A DNA stretch of 64,000 nt from Streptomyces spinoverrucosus (GCF_015712165.1 NZ_JADPZX010000001.1:5716001-5780000); one strand, 5' to 3'; positions 44,130 to 53,036 are shown, counted from the stretch's first letter. Notes: a model not told the origin generated them from the letters alone. Numbers and translations are program-made.

Positions 44130-44768
44130 ATGTCGGACAAGACCCCCGTCGACTTCTGGTTCGACCCGCTGTGCCCCTGGGCCTGGATGACTTCCCGCTG
44201 GGTGCTGGAGGTGGAGAAGGTCCGTGACATCGAGGTCCGCTGGCATCTGATGAGCCTCGCCGTGCTGAACGAGGACAAGCTCGACGAACTCCCCGAGGAG
44301 TACCGCGAGATGCTCGCCACCAAGGCGTGGGGCCCGGTACGGGTCGTCATCGCGGCGCGGCAGGAGCACGGCCCCGAGGTGCTCGGCGACCTCTACACCG
44401 CGGTCGGCACCCGCATCCACAACCAGGGTGAGGGCCCGGAGAGGGAGACGGTCGCCGCCGCCCTGAAGGACGTGGGCCTGCCCGAGTCCCTCATGGACCA
44501 CTGGGACTCCACCCCGTACGAGCCGGAGCTGCGCGCCTCCCACAAGGAGGGCATCGACAAGGTCGGCCAGGAGGTCGGCACGCCCGTCATCTCGGTCCCC
44601 GGCCCCGACGGCGAGGAGGTCGCCTTCTTCGGCCCGGTCGTCACCCCCGCCCCCAAGGGCGAGGAGGCCGCCCGCCTGTGGGACGGCACCCTGGCCGTGG
44701 CCTCGGTCCCCGGCTTCTACGAGATCAAGCGCACCCGCACCAAGGGCCCGGACTTCAGCAACCTCTGA
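44130..44768 (+). CDS. DsbA-fold mycothiol-dependent nitroreductase (Rv2466c-like)
   Basis: A 212-residue thioredoxin/DsbA-fold protein starting with VDFWFDPLCPWAWMTSRW. Its mycobacterial relative Rv2466c uses mycothiol and a CPWC motif in redox and nitro-reduction. Here the motif is CPWA, so only the first cysteine remains and a monothiol mechanism with mycothiol is implied. ATG 44130 has AGGAGA upstream. Cytosolic, redox homeostasis. Confidence 0.85.
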   Translation: MSDKTPVDFWFDPLCPWAWMTSRWVLEVEKVRDIEVRWHLMSLAVLNEDKLDELPEEYREMLATKAWGPVRVVIAARQEHGPEVLGDLYTAVGTRIHNQGEGPERETVAAALKDVGLPESLMDHWDSTPYEPELRASHKEGIDKVGQEVGTPVISVPGPDGEEVAFFGPVVTPAPKGEEAARLWDGTLAVASVPGFYEIKRTRTKGPDFSNL

Positions 44769-44783
44769 GGCCGGCGGCGGGAC

Positions 44784-45005
44784 CTACCCCTCCTCGGGCA
44801 GGGTCCCGCCCCGCTTCCAGTCGTCCCGGCGCTGGATACGACGGCAGCCCTCATGACGGCACCGGTGATAGGCGTTCGCGACGAAGTACTCCTCGGGACG
44901 GGCCTCGGCGACGACCTGCCGGGCCGCCGGGATCTCCTCCTCGGTCAGGGGTCCGAACCACTTCATGTCACTGCCGGGGCAGTCCGGACAACGCACCCAA
45001 GCCAT
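44784..45005 (-). CDS. small zinc-ribbon-like protein
   Basis: A 73-residue protein with two cysteine pairs, CPDC near the start and CRHEGC near residue 50, that could bind one zinc ion. The ATG at 45005 has a perfect AGGAGG site, so it is very probably expressed. It ends 15 bases from the nitroreductase-like gene, facing it. It matches small conserved actinobacterial hypothetical proteins; I cannot give a function. Confidence 0.75.
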   Translation of the reverse strand: MAWVRCPDCPGSDMKWFGPLTEEEIPAARQVVAEARPEEYFVANAYHRCRHEGCRRIQRRDDWKRGGTLPEEG

Positions 45006-45083
45006 GGCGCCTCCTGAGCGAAGCCGACGCCGGTCACGCCGGTGCTCCGGGAGGCTAGAGCCTGCCGGGCGAAGATCGGAAGA

Positions 45084-45110
45084 CCCCCGCGAGTCACGTC
45101 CTCGCGGGGG
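45084..45110 (-). terminator. terminator downstream of sodF
   Basis: A perfect 10-bp GC stem (45084-45093 with 45101-45110) and a 7-base loop, about 70 bases past the sodF stop and upstream of the small zinc-ribbon gene. Confidence 0.7.
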
Positions 45111-45180
45111 CCTCCTTCTTTCCGCCTGCCGACGTGAAGGGTGAGAAGACGATCACGAGGCAGGACGATGGGGAAGGCGC

Positions 45181-45822
45181 TCAGGGCGCCAGCAGCAGCA
45201 CGTCCGCGCGGGACTTGGCGGCCTCGTAACGCCTGGCCACGTCCTGCCAGTTGACGACCTGCCACATGGCCTCGATGAAGTCGACCTTCTGGTTCCTGTA
45301 CTGCAGGTAGAAGGCGTGCTCCCAGGCGTCGAAGACCAGGATCGGCGTCGCACCCTGCCCGACATTGCCCTGGTGGTCGTACACCTGCTCGACAATCAGC
45401 CGGCCGCTCAGCGGCTCGTACGCCAGGACGCCCCACCCGGAGCCCTGCGTGGTGGCCGCGGCCTTGGACAGCTGCGCCTTGAAGTTGGCGAACGAGCCGA
45501 ACGACTCGGCGATCGCGCCCGCCAGCTCGCCCACGCCGTCCTTGTCCAGGGGCTCGCCGCCGCCGTCGCCGGTCATGTTGTGCCAGTAGATGGAGTGCAG
45601 GATGTGCCCGGAGAGATGGAAGGCCAGGTTCTTCTCCAGGCCGTTGATCGATCCCCAGGACTCCTTGTCCCGCGCCTCGGCGAGCTGCTCCAGCGTGTCG
45701 TTCGCACCCTTCACATAGGCCGCGTGGTGCTTGTCGTGGTGCAGCTCGATGATCTCGGGGCTGATCACGGGGGCGAGTGCGGAGTAGTCGTACGGCAGTT
45801 CAGGCAGCGTGTAGACGGGCAT
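45181..45822 (-). CDS. sodF: iron superoxide dismutase
   Basis: A 213-residue Fe/Mn-type superoxide dismutase, cytosolic. The metal ligands are His in IELHHDKHH, His in SGHILHS, and Asp and His in [15 protein letters not shown] 45822 begins [16 protein letters not shown], the standard start of the family. A perfect Nur box lies 23 bases upstream. In S. coelicolor, Nur with nickel represses sodF so that the nickel enzyme SodN replaces it; the same control is expected here. Confidence 0.95.
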   Translation of the reverse strand: MPVYTLPELPYDYSALAPVISPEIIELHHDKHHAAYVKGANDTLEQLAEARDKESWGSINGLEKNLAFHLSGHILHSIYWHNMTGDGGGEPLDKDGVGELAGAIAESFGSFANFKAQLSKAAATTQGSGWGVLAYEPLSGRLIVEQVYDHQGNVGQGATPILVFDAWEHAFYLQYRNQKVDFIEAMWQVVNWQDVARRYEAAKSRADVLLLAP

Positions 45823-45844
45823 GAAGGGTCCCCTCGACCTCTTA

Positions 45845-45861
45845 TTGCAATTAGCTTGCAA
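45845..45861 (-). promoter_or_regulatory. Nur box (nickel-responsive repressor site) of sodF
   Basis: TTGCAA-n5-TTGCAA, both halves perfect, matches the published Nur consensus (tTGCaa-N5-ttGCAA). Its position just upstream of the sodF start would let Nur block RNA polymerase. Confidence 0.9.
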
Positions 45862-45879
45862 CTACAACCTAGCAAGAAG

Positions 45880-45909
45880 AAGGCCCCCGCGTGTGAACGC
45901 GGGGGCCTT
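45880..45909 (-). terminator. terminator of the upstream amino-acid permease gene
   Basis: A perfect 12-bp stem (45880-45891 with 45898-45909) and a 6-base loop, 17 bases past the permease stop, with a T-rich tail on the minus strand. It insulates the Nur-controlled sodF promoter. Confidence 0.75.
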
Positions 45910-45926
45910 TCGGGGGTACGTCGGCG

Positions 45927-47306
45927 TCAGCGCCGGGCGCGCGCCCGCTGCCAGGCGTACCCGACGGCCGCCAGGAACAGGGTCATCCCGCCGGTCGAGT
46001 ACAACTGCACCCGCGTGTCCGGCTCTCGGGCCATCAGGACGAAGATCGCCGCCATGCCCGCCAGCGCCACCCAGGTCAGCACCGGGAACGCCCACATCCG
46101 CACGACCAGCTTCTCGGGCGCCTCCCGCTCCAGCCGGCGGCGCAGCCGCAGCTGCGAGACGGCGATGAAGATCCAGACGACCAGGATGACCGCGCCGATC
46201 ATGTTCAGCAGCCAGGGGAAGACGTCGTCCGGCCGCCAGTAGCTGAGCACCACGCACACGAAGCCGAAGAAGCAGGACGCGAGCACCGCGATCCGCGGCA
46301 CCCCGCCCGACACCCGGCCCAGCACCTTGGGCCCCTGGTCGCGCCGCACCAGCGAGTAGGCGATGCGCGAGGCGCCGTAGATGTTGGCGTTCATCGCGCT
46401 CAGCAGCGCGACCAGCACGACCACGTTCATCAGCTGCCCGGCGCCCGGGATGCCGAGGTGGTCGAGGGTGGCGACGTACGGGCCGCTCTCGACGACCTCC
46501 TTCGAGTCCCACGGGACGAGGGTGACGACGACCGCCATCGAGCCGACGTAGAACAGCGCGATACGCCACATCGCCGTACGGACCGCGCTCGCCACGCCCT
46601 TGACCGGGTCCTCCGACTCGGCCGCCGCGATGGTGACGGTCTCCAGACCGCCGTACGCGAACACCGAGGCGAGCAGGCCGATCACCAGGCCCTCACCGCC
46701 GCCTGGCATGAAGTCCGTCAGATTGCTCGCGCCGGGGGAGTCCGTGCCGGGCAGGACGCCCGCGATCGCCAGCACGCCCAGCACCAGGAACAGCGAGATC
46801 GCGCCGACCTTCAGCGCGGCGAACCAGAACTCGAACTCGCCGAAGTTCTTCACGGCCGCGAGGTTCGCGCCGCAGAACACCAGCATGAACAGCGCCACCC
46901 ACGCCCACTCCGGCGTGCCCGGCAGCCAGCCGCTGACGATCTTCGCGGCGCCGATGCCCTCCAGCCCGACGGCCGTGCACAGCAGCACCCAGAACGCCCA
47001 GCCCGCGGTGAACCCGGCCCACGGGCCGATCGCCCGCTCGGCATGCGCGGAGAACGACCCCGACGACGGATACGCGGCCGACATCTCGCCCAGCATCCGC
47101 ATCACCAGCATCACCAGAAGACCGGAGATGACGTAGGCGACGACGATCGACGGCCCGGCGGCGGCGATGCCCGCGCCGGAGCCGACGAACAGCCCGGCGC
47201 CGATCACGCCACCGAGGGCGATCATCGACAGGTGGCGCTGCTTGAGTCCGTGGGACAGTGACGCGTCCGCCTCGGGCGGGGCCTGTACAGCAGTGGTGCG
47301 GGACAT
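45927..47306 (-). CDS. APC-family amino-acid permease, first copy
   Basis: A 459-residue permease with 12 predicted helices. The family opening is RHLSMIALGGVIGAGLFVGS and the helix-3 region follows with EMSAAYPSSGSFSAHAERA. It belongs to the proton-coupled amino-acid transporter group of GabP, AnsP and CycA. It resembles the permease at 51.4-52.8 kb, so the two are paralogues within 5 kb. Substrate unknown. Confidence 0.88.
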   Translation of the reverse strand: MSRTTAVQAPPEADASLSHGLKQRHLSMIALGGVIGAGLFVGSGAGIAAAGPSIVVAYVISGLLVMLVMRMLGEMSAAYPSSGSFSAHAERAIGPWAGFTAGWAFWVLLCTAVGLEGIGAAKIVSGWLPGTPEWAWVALFMLVFCGANLAAVKNFGEFEFWFAALKVGAISLFLVLGVLAIAGVLPGTDSPGASNLTDFMPGGGEGLVIGLLASVFAYGGLETVTIAAAESEDPVKGVASAVRTAMWRIALFYVGSMAVVVTLVPWDSKEVVESGPYVATLDHLGIPGAGQLMNVVVLVALLSAMNANIYGASRIAYSLVRRDQGPKVLGRVSGGVPRIAVLASCFFGFVCVVLSYWRPDDVFPWLLNMIGAVILVVWIFIAVSQLRLRRRLEREAPEKLVVRMWAFPVLTWVALAGMAAIFVLMAREPDTRVQLYSTGGMTLFLAAVGYAWQRARARR

Positions 47307-47613
47307 GGGCGCGGCTCGTCCAGTACGTGAGGGGATAAGGGGAACAACCGTACGGAGTGTAGAGGCCGGGGCGCCACACCACCGTGGCCTGCCCGATTGG
47401 CGAGACCCTACAGGGCCCCCTCACCTCTCCCGAGTGAGCCACATGTCTCCACCTCAGTGACCGGTATCACGCCCGTTCACGTGTAATCACCACTCTTTGT
47501 AAGGAGCCAACCACTGTCGCGCTCGCGCCTTTGTCGGGCGGTGACGGTGGTCGGCCCCGGTGCCCTGGGTTAGCGTCACGGTGTCCCGAACCGCCCTCAC
47601 TCGCGGAGTCCCC
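47307..47613. other. divergent promoter region between permease and bioY
   Basis: A 307-base gene-free stretch. It must contain promoters in both directions. I looked for a BioQ- or BirA-type operator in front of bioY and saw none I would defend. A GGAG site precedes the bioY start. Confidence 0.5.
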
Positions 47614-48198
47614 ATGAGCACCGCTGCCGCCGCCCCCGCCCGCCCGGGCCAGGTCCTCGCCGACCTGCTCCCCGCCTCCCGCGTCCGCGACGTCGCGCTC
47701 GTCGTCGGCGGCGCCGTGCTCACCGGCCTCGCCGCCCAGCTCGCCGTGCCGATCCCGGGCACCCCGGTGCCGGTGACCGGCCAGACCTTCGCCGCGCTGC
47801 TCGTCGGCACCGCCCTCGGTGCCGGGCGCGGGTTCCTCTCGCTCGCGCTGTACGCGCTCGCCGGTGTCGCCGGGGTGCCGTGGTTCGCGGAGGGCGGCTC
47901 CGGCGCGGCCGCCCCGTCCTTCGGTTACGTCATCGGCCTGCTGCTGGCCGCCACCGCCGTCGGCGCACTCGCCCGCCGGGGCGCCGACCGCTCCCCGTGG
48001 CGGATGGCGGGCGCGATGCTCCTGGGCGAGGCGATCATCTACGCCGTCGGCGTCCCGTACCTGGCCCTGGCCGCCGGCATGTCCGCGTCCGCCGCGATCG
48101 CTGCCGGGCTCACGCCGTTCCTGATCGGCGACGCGTTGAAGGCGGCGCTGGCGATGGGGCTGCTGCCGACGGCGTGGAAGCTCGTCGGCAAGCGCTGA
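47614..48198 (+). CDS. bioY: biotin transporter S component
   Basis: A 194-residue BioY protein with six predicted helices and the family segments PVPVTGQTFAALLVGTALG and ALYALAGVAGVPWFAEGGSG. It binds biotin in the membrane. No bioM or bioN gene is adjacent, so it works alone or borrows ECF energising subunits from elsewhere. ATG 47614 has GGAG upstream. Confidence 0.92.
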   Translation: MSTAAAAPARPGQVLADLLPASRVRDVALVVGGAVLTGLAAQLAVPIPGTPVPVTGQTFAALLVGTALGAGRGFLSLALYALAGVAGVPWFAEGGSGAAAPSFGYVIGLLLAATAVGALARRGADRSPWRMAGAMLLGEAIIYAVGVPYLALAAGMSASAAIAAGLTPFLIGDALKAALAMGLLPTAWKLVGKR

Positions 48199-48217
48199 CT
48201 GTTCGGTGGGTGTTGCG

Positions 48218-48252
48218 GAGGGCCGGGGCGGCGGATCAGCGCCCCGGCCCTC
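48218..48252. terminator. hairpin between convergent bioY and surface-protein genes
   Basis: A perfect 12-bp GC stem (48218-48229 with 48241-48252) with an 11-base loop in the 63-base gap. Likely bidirectional. Confidence 0.7.
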
Positions 48253-48261
48253 GCGTATTTC

Positions 48262-49008
48262 TTATGCGCGTTTTCCTTGTGCGCGTTGTGCGGGTTGCCG
48301 TCGGGACCACCACAGTCCAGCCGCCCCCGCCGCGACCAGCGTCGCGCCGGCCGCGCCCAGCGGCAGGACGTCACGGCCGGGGCCGGTCCTGGGCAGCTCG
48401 TCGCCGCCCGGTGCCACCGGCTTGTTGTCGGTGCCGAGCAGCAGGGGCGTGGCCGGGGCGTTCGGTGACGGGTTCGTCGTACCGAACGGGACCGGGCCCT
48501 GCTGCCAGAACGTCTTGCTTCCGTCGCCGTTCTGGACGGGCAGACAGATCTTTCCGGTCTTGCTCAGGTCGTAGGTCGCGTCGACGTCGTACGACTTCGA
48601 CGCACCCGCCGCCAGATTGTCCAGCGGGCAGGCGAAACCGCTGTTCGAGCCCTCGGGCAGATCACCCTCGGGTATCGCGGAGCAGCCGTCGACATTCTGG
48701 ACCGTCAGCCCGTCGAAACCGACGACCAGAAGCCTGACCGGACCGCTGTCCTGTGCCCCCTCATTCTTCACCGTGGCGGTAATCGCCGTTTCCTGCGAGT
48801 CGTTGTCGACCGAGATCTTCTCGGGCAACAGCGTGGTCAACTCCACCCCCGCCGGCGCCTTGTCGACGGCCTTTCCCCCCTTGTCGCTGCCCGGTCCCTG
48901 GTCGTCCGCCCCGGCGGTGCCGGAAAGGATCAGCACGGCCGAGAAAGATGCCGCTACCAGCGATCCCATGATGGTCGTCGTACGGCTGGCGTTCCCACGA
49001 GAACTCAT
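48262..49008 (-). CDS. secreted protein with LPRTG sortase-type anchor
   Basis: A 248-residue protein with a signal peptide (about 1-34, ending GTAGADDQ), a beta-rich middle resembling DUF11/CARDB-type domains (ITATVKNEGAQDSGPVRLLV), and a C-terminal anchor: LPRTG, a hydrophobic helix (GAAGATLVAAGAAGLWW) and a basic tail. Sortase would attach it to the cell wall. ATG 49008 follows AAGGGGGA. It is divergent from the Ser/Thr kinase gene with 107 bases between, so the two may be co-regulated. Ligand or role unknown. Confidence 0.8.
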   Translation of the reverse strand: MSSRGNASRTTTIMGSLVAASFSAVLILSGTAGADDQGPGSDKGGKAVDKAPAGVELTTLLPEKISVDNDSQETAITATVKNEGAQDSGPVRLLVVGFDGLTVQNVDGCSAIPEGDLPEGSNSGFACPLDNLAAGASKSYDVDATYDLSKTGKICLPVQNGDGSKTFWQQGPVPFGTTNPSPNAPATPLLLGTDNKPVAPGGDELPRTGPGRDVLPLGAAGATLVAAGAAGLWWSRRQPAQRAQGKRA

Positions 49009-49115
49009 GTTCGTCCCCCTTGCCTGCGCCTGAATTCGCAGTACTTGAAGAGGTACCACAAGATTTCTCCGCACTATGCTGGTACGGCCCGACGTGTGGC
49101 CATTGTGTTTCCGTC

Positions 49116-51305
49116 ATGGGGTTGTTGAGGGGGTGCGGAGAATTGCCGGGGAATACGCGAAGTACCGGTGTTCCAGGGTTACTGGTGGCAGGGCGCTATC
49201 GGTTGGTCGAGAGCATTGGGCAGGGGGGAATGGGGCGGGTGTGGCGAGCCGTCGACGAAATGCTCGACCGGCTGGTCGCCGTCAAGGAAATGCGCATCGA
49301 CGGCCTTGACGCCGAGGACGCCCGCACCCGCCGCGAGCGCACACTGCGCGAGGCCCGGGCCACCGCGCGGATCGACCATCCCAACGTCGTCCGCGTCTAC
49401 GACGTGGTGGACGAGGGTGAACGCCTGTGGATCGTCATGGAGTTGGTGGCCGGGCGTTCCCTGGAACGGATCATGGCCGAGGACGGGCCGCTCGGGCCGC
49501 GCGAGGCCGCACGGATCGGGCTGGGGCTGGTGGAGGCGCTGCGCGAGGTGCATGCGCGTGGGGTGCTGCACCGGGACATCAAGCCGGGGAACGTGCTGGT
49601 CGAGGGGGCCGGACGGCGGGTCGTGCTCACCGACTTCGGCATCGCGGCGATCCAGGACGCCAAGGCGTTGACCATGGCCGGGATGCTGGTGGGCTCGCCC
49701 GACTACATGGCCCCCGAGCGGATCTCCGGGCGACCGCAGGGGCCGCCGTCGGATGTGTGGTCGCTGGGGGCGACGCTGTCGGCGGCCCTGGCCGGCCAGT
49801 CCCCGTTCGCCCGGGACACAACGCTGGCGACGCTGCACGCGGTGCTCTACGAGGAACCCGAACTACCGGACTCGGCAGGCCCGTTGAGGGACGTGCTGGC
49901 AGCACTACTGCGGAAGGACCCCGGGAGCCGCCCGGGACTGCAGGAGGCGGAGGAGGCGCTGCGAAGGGCGGCATTCCGGCCCTCAGAGGCCACGCCTTCG
50001 CCGACGGTTGTGGTGCCTGAGCCGGGGGCTGCGGCGGGGCTGGAGATGGAGTCTGCGGCGGGGGCAGCTCCGGGGCCGGAGACGGGGCCTGCGGTGGGGG
50101 CGGCGCCGGGACCTGTTCCGAGGCCGGTGGCGGGGCCTGTGCCGGGGTCGGGGGCCGGGCCGGTGGAGTGGCCTGTGGCGGGGTCGGAGGTCGGGCCGGT
50201 GGAGTGGCCTGTGGCGGGCTCGGTGGTGGGGCCAGAGGCCCGGCCTGTGGTGGGGCCAGAGGCCGGGCCCGTGGTGGGGCCTGTGCCGGGGTCGGGGGCC
50301 GGGCCGGTGGAGTGGCCTGTGGCGGGCTCGGTGGTGGGGCCAGAGGCCGGGCCCGTGGTGGGGCCTGTGCCGGGATCGATGGCCGGGCCTGTGCCGGGGC
50401 CGGTGGCGAGGTCAGAGGCCGGGCCGGTGGCGGAGTCAGTGCCGGGAGCGGTGGTGGGGCCTGACCAAGGGTCAGTTTCAGCTCCGGTTCCAATTCCAGC
50501 CCCGGCTCCAGCCCCGGCTCCAGTTCCTGCTCCGGCCGCTTCAGTCCCCCCTTCTGCGGCTGAGGAGCCGACGCCCGTTCTGGTGGAGTCGTCGTCTGTG
50601 CGGCGGGGTGGTGTCTCGTTGGCGCGGGCTCAGGCGGTGACCGAGCGGCGGCCGGCGCCCGGAACTCTGGAGGCGGGGCAGGTCCCGTCGGGGACCAGGG
50701 CGCCTCGGCGGCGGACGGCGGTGATCGCTGCGGCCGGTGTCCTCACGGCCGCCGCGGTGGCCGGGATCGTCTTCGCGGCGACGGCCGGGCCGCCGGAGGA
50801 CACCCGGGCGGACGGGACGCCACCGGCCACGGCCTCCGCTTCCGCCTCGCCCACGGTCGCCGGCACCTCCCGCCCGCCGACCCTGCCCCCGGGCGCGCGC
50901 GAGGAGGCCGGCGGTTACGCGTGGGTGACGCCCAACGGCTGGCGGCGGGATGTGAAGACGGGCTCGGAGGTGCACTACACCTCACCCGACGGCACCCAGG
51001 AACTGGCCGCCAAGTCCTCCCTGGCCCGGGGCGACCTGATGGAGACCTGGCGCACCTCGGAACGCAACGCCCACCAGGGGCGGGACTATCGCAAGATCCG
51101 CCTGGAGGAGACGACGTTCCGCGGCCATCCGGCGGTGATCTGGGAGTACACGTTCACCCTGGACGGCGTCCCGTGGCACGCCCGGCTGCTCGGCTTCGAG
51201 GCGAGGGGGAAGTCGTACCAGATCAATACGTGGTACCAGCCGGCCGGGGAGGACACCGCGCTGGCGATCTACGAGGACGTGAAGGAGAGCTTCACGCTGC
51301 TGTGA
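49116..51305 (+). CDS. membrane Ser/Thr protein kinase (PknB type) with a minisatellite-encoded linker
   Basis: About 729 residues. The kinase domain (about 28-290) has the glycine loop ESIGQGGMGRVW, the ATP lysine in AVKEMR (K57), the catalytic Asp in HRDIKPGN (D154), DFG and MAPE. A 240-residue low-complexity Pro/Val/Gly linker follows, then one membrane helix (about 534-556) and an extracellular domain of about 170 residues. The start is uncertain: ATG 49116 has no good ribosome site, and GTG 49185 would start right at the kinase fold. If 49116 is right, a TTA codon at 49179-49181 makes the gene bldA-dependent. Confidence 0.9.
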   Translation: MGLLRGCGELPGNTRSTGVPGLLVAGRYRLVESIGQGGMGRVWRAVDEMLDRLVAVKEMRIDGLDAEDARTRRERTLREARATARIDHPNVVRVYDVVDEGERLWIVMELVAGRSLERIMAEDGPLGPREAARIGLGLVEALREVHARGVLHRDIKPGNVLVEGAGRRVVLTDFGIAAIQDAKALTMAGMLVGSPDYMAPERISGRPQGPPSDVWSLGATLSAALAGQSPFARDTTLATLHAVLYEEPELPDSAGPLRDVLAALLRKDPGSRPGLQEAEEALRRAAFRPSEATPSPTVVVPEPGAAAGLEMESAAGAAPGPETGPAVGAAPGPVPRPVAGPVPGSGAGPVEWPVAGSEVGPVEWPVAGSVVGPEARPVVGPEAGPVVGPVPGSGAGPVEWPVAGSVVGPEAGPVVGPVPGSMAGPVPGPVARSEAGPVAESVPGAVVGPDQGSVSAPVPIPAPAPAPAPVPAPAASVPPSAAEEPTPVLVESSSVRRGGVSLARAQAVTERRPAPGTLEAGQVPSGTRAPRRRTAVIAAAGVLTAAAVAGIVFAATAGPPEDTRADGTPPATASASASPTVAGTSRPPTLPPGAREEAGGYAWVTPNGWRRDVKTGSEVHYTSPDGTQELAAKSSLARGDLMETWRTSERNAHQGRDYRKIRLEETTFRGHPAVIWEYTFTLDGVPWHARLLGFEARGKSYQINTWYQPAGEDTALAIYEDVKESFTLL
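50131..50420 (+). repeat. minisatellite encoding the kinase linker
   Basis: Repeated blocks within the kinase gene encode variants of GPVPGSGAGPVEWPVAGS and VVGPEAGPVVG. The phrase GAGTGGCCTGTGGCGGG occurs near 50166, 50202 and 50310, and a block of roughly 60 bases is nearly identical at about 50138 and 50280. The reading frame is maintained. Confidence 0.8.
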
Positions 51306-51340
51306 GTCACGGATGTGAGCACAGCGGCGTGAAGCTCTCC
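51284..51340 (+). terminator. 21-bp hairpin overlapping the end of the kinase gene
   Basis: The last codons and stop of the kinase gene (51284-51304) pair with 51320-51340 over 21 positions with a single mismatch or wobble; the loop is 15 bases. It lies between convergent genes and probably terminates both. Confidence 0.75.
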
Positions 51341-51351
51341 CGGGGCGTTGC

Positions 51352-52830
51352 CTAGTCCCGCACCTCGGTGGGCTGCGCGTCGGCCTCGACGGCGTTCCGC
51401 TTCCCGTTCCGCTGCCGGACCACGGCGACGGCGAGTACCAGGGCCGCGACGAGCAGCGACAGCAGCACGGTCTTGCGTCCGTCGTGCTCGGTGTCGGTCA
51501 GCATGTAGCCGAGCACGAACACGATCAGCGCGGCCGTCGCCCAGGTCAGATACGGGTACAGCCACATCTTCACGACCAGCTTCTCCGGCGCCTCGGCCTG
51601 GATGATCTTCCGCATGCGCAGCTGCGAGAAGCAGATCACCAGCCAGACGAACAGGGCCACCGCACCGGAGGAGTTGACCAGGAAGAGGAAGACGGAGTCC
51701 GGGAACTTGTAGTTGAAGAAGACGGCCACGAAGCCGAACGCGACGGACGCGAGGATCGCCGTCCGCGGCACACCGTTGCCGGTCGTGCGGGCGAAGGCCT
51801 TCGGCGCGTCCCCGCGCTGGCCGAGCGAGAAGGCCATACGCGAGGCGGTGTAGAGGCCGGAGTTGAGGCAGGACAGCACCGAGGTCAGCACGATGAAGTT
51901 CATGATCTGACCGGCGTGCGGGATGCCGAGGGAGTCGAGCGCGGCGACGTAGGAGCCGTCCTCGGCGATGGACTTGCTGTCCCACGGCAGCAGGGACACC
52001 ACGACGAAGATCGAGCCGAGGTAGAAGACGGCGACCCGCCAGATGATGCTGTTGGTGGCCTTGGTGACGGCCCGCTGCGGGTCCTCGGACTCACCGGCGG
52101 CGAGGGTGGCGATCTCGCTGCCCATGAAGGAGAAGACGACGAGCAGCACACCGGTGAGGATCGCCCCGGGTCCGTTGGGCAGGAATCCGCCGTGTTCGGT
52201 GAGGTTGCTCAGCCCGGCCTGGTCGCTGTCGACGCCCGGCAGCAGGCCGAAGACGGCGAGACCGCCGATGACGATGAACGCGGCGATGGCGACGACCTTG
52301 ATGCCGGCGAACCAGAACTCGAACTCGCCGTAGGAGCCGACGGAGACGAGGTTGGTGGCGGTCAGCACGACCATCACGATCAGGGCCCAGGCCCACTGCG
52401 GGACCGCCGGGATCCAGCCCTCCAGGATCACGGCGCCCGCGGTCGCCTCGACCGCCAGCACGACCACCCAGAAGAACCAGTACAGCCAGCCGATGGAGAA
52501 CCCGGCCCAGCTGCCGAGCGCCCGGTCCGCGTGGGCGGAGAAGGACCCCGAGGTGGGGTTGGCGGCGGACATCTCACCGAGCATGCGCATCACCAGCACC
52601 ACGAGCGTGCCGACGAGCGCGTAGGAGAGGAGGATGCCGGGTCCGGCGGTGGCGATGCCGGAGGAGGACCCCACGAAGAGTCCGGCGCCGATGACACCGC
52701 CGATGGCGATCATCGACAGATGGCGGTTCTTGAGCCCTGCCTGGAGACCGGTTCCGGAACCGGGATCGCCGGCTCCACCGTGGTCTCCGGGGCCGCTTCC
52801 GGCCTTCGTCAGGGTCGGCTGCGAAGTCAT
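51352..52830 (-). CDS. APC-family amino-acid permease, second copy
   Basis: A 492-residue permease with 12 predicted helices and a longer Gly-rich N-terminus than its paralogue at 45.9 kb. Family segments are NRHLSMIAIGGVIGAGLFVG and EMSAANPTSGSFSAHADRA. It would import an amino acid with protons. Substrate unknown. Single gene; a relatively AT-rich 206-base promoter region lies upstream. Confidence 0.88.
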   Translation of the reverse strand: MTSQPTLTKAGSGPGDHGGAGDPGSGTGLQAGLKNRHLSMIAIGGVIGAGLFVGSSSGIATAGPGILLSYALVGTLVVLVMRMLGEMSAANPTSGSFSAHADRALGSWAGFSIGWLYWFFWVVVLAVEATAGAVILEGWIPAVPQWAWALIVMVVLTATNLVSVGSYGEFEFWFAGIKVVAIAAFIVIGGLAVFGLLPGVDSDQAGLSNLTEHGGFLPNGPGAILTGVLLVVFSFMGSEIATLAAGESEDPQRAVTKATNSIIWRVAVFYLGSIFVVVSLLPWDSKSIAEDGSYVAALDSLGIPHAGQIMNFIVLTSVLSCLNSGLYTASRMAFSLGQRGDAPKAFARTTGNGVPRTAILASVAFGFVAVFFNYKFPDSVFLFLVNSSGAVALFVWLVICFSQLRMRKIIQAEAPEKLVVKMWLYPYLTWATAALIVFVLGYMLTDTEHDGRKTVLLSLLVAALVLAVAVVRQRNGKRNAVEADAQPTEVRD

Positions 52831-53036
52831 GGGACGGATTTCCTTTGCGCCGGGTGAGCTGATCCCCGCACGAGCGGTGTACGAGTCGGACCAGTGAATC
52901 CGAGGCGAACGAATTCTTGAACCTTTGATTCCAGATCGTTACTTGAGGTTTTCCTGAGCTTCGGTGGGGTTGCGCACATTTTTCGGCGCGGTTACCCCGC
53001 CCTGCTGCCCCGCGCGGCGCATGTCACACTCGTCCC

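Noticed and set aside
47307..47613. BioQ-type operator before bioY
   Set aside because: No convincing inverted repeat of the expected form was found.
49627..50493. Minus-strand Pro-rich open frame across the kinase linker
   Set aside because: Produced by the minisatellite; Pro/Ala repeats only, no start signal.
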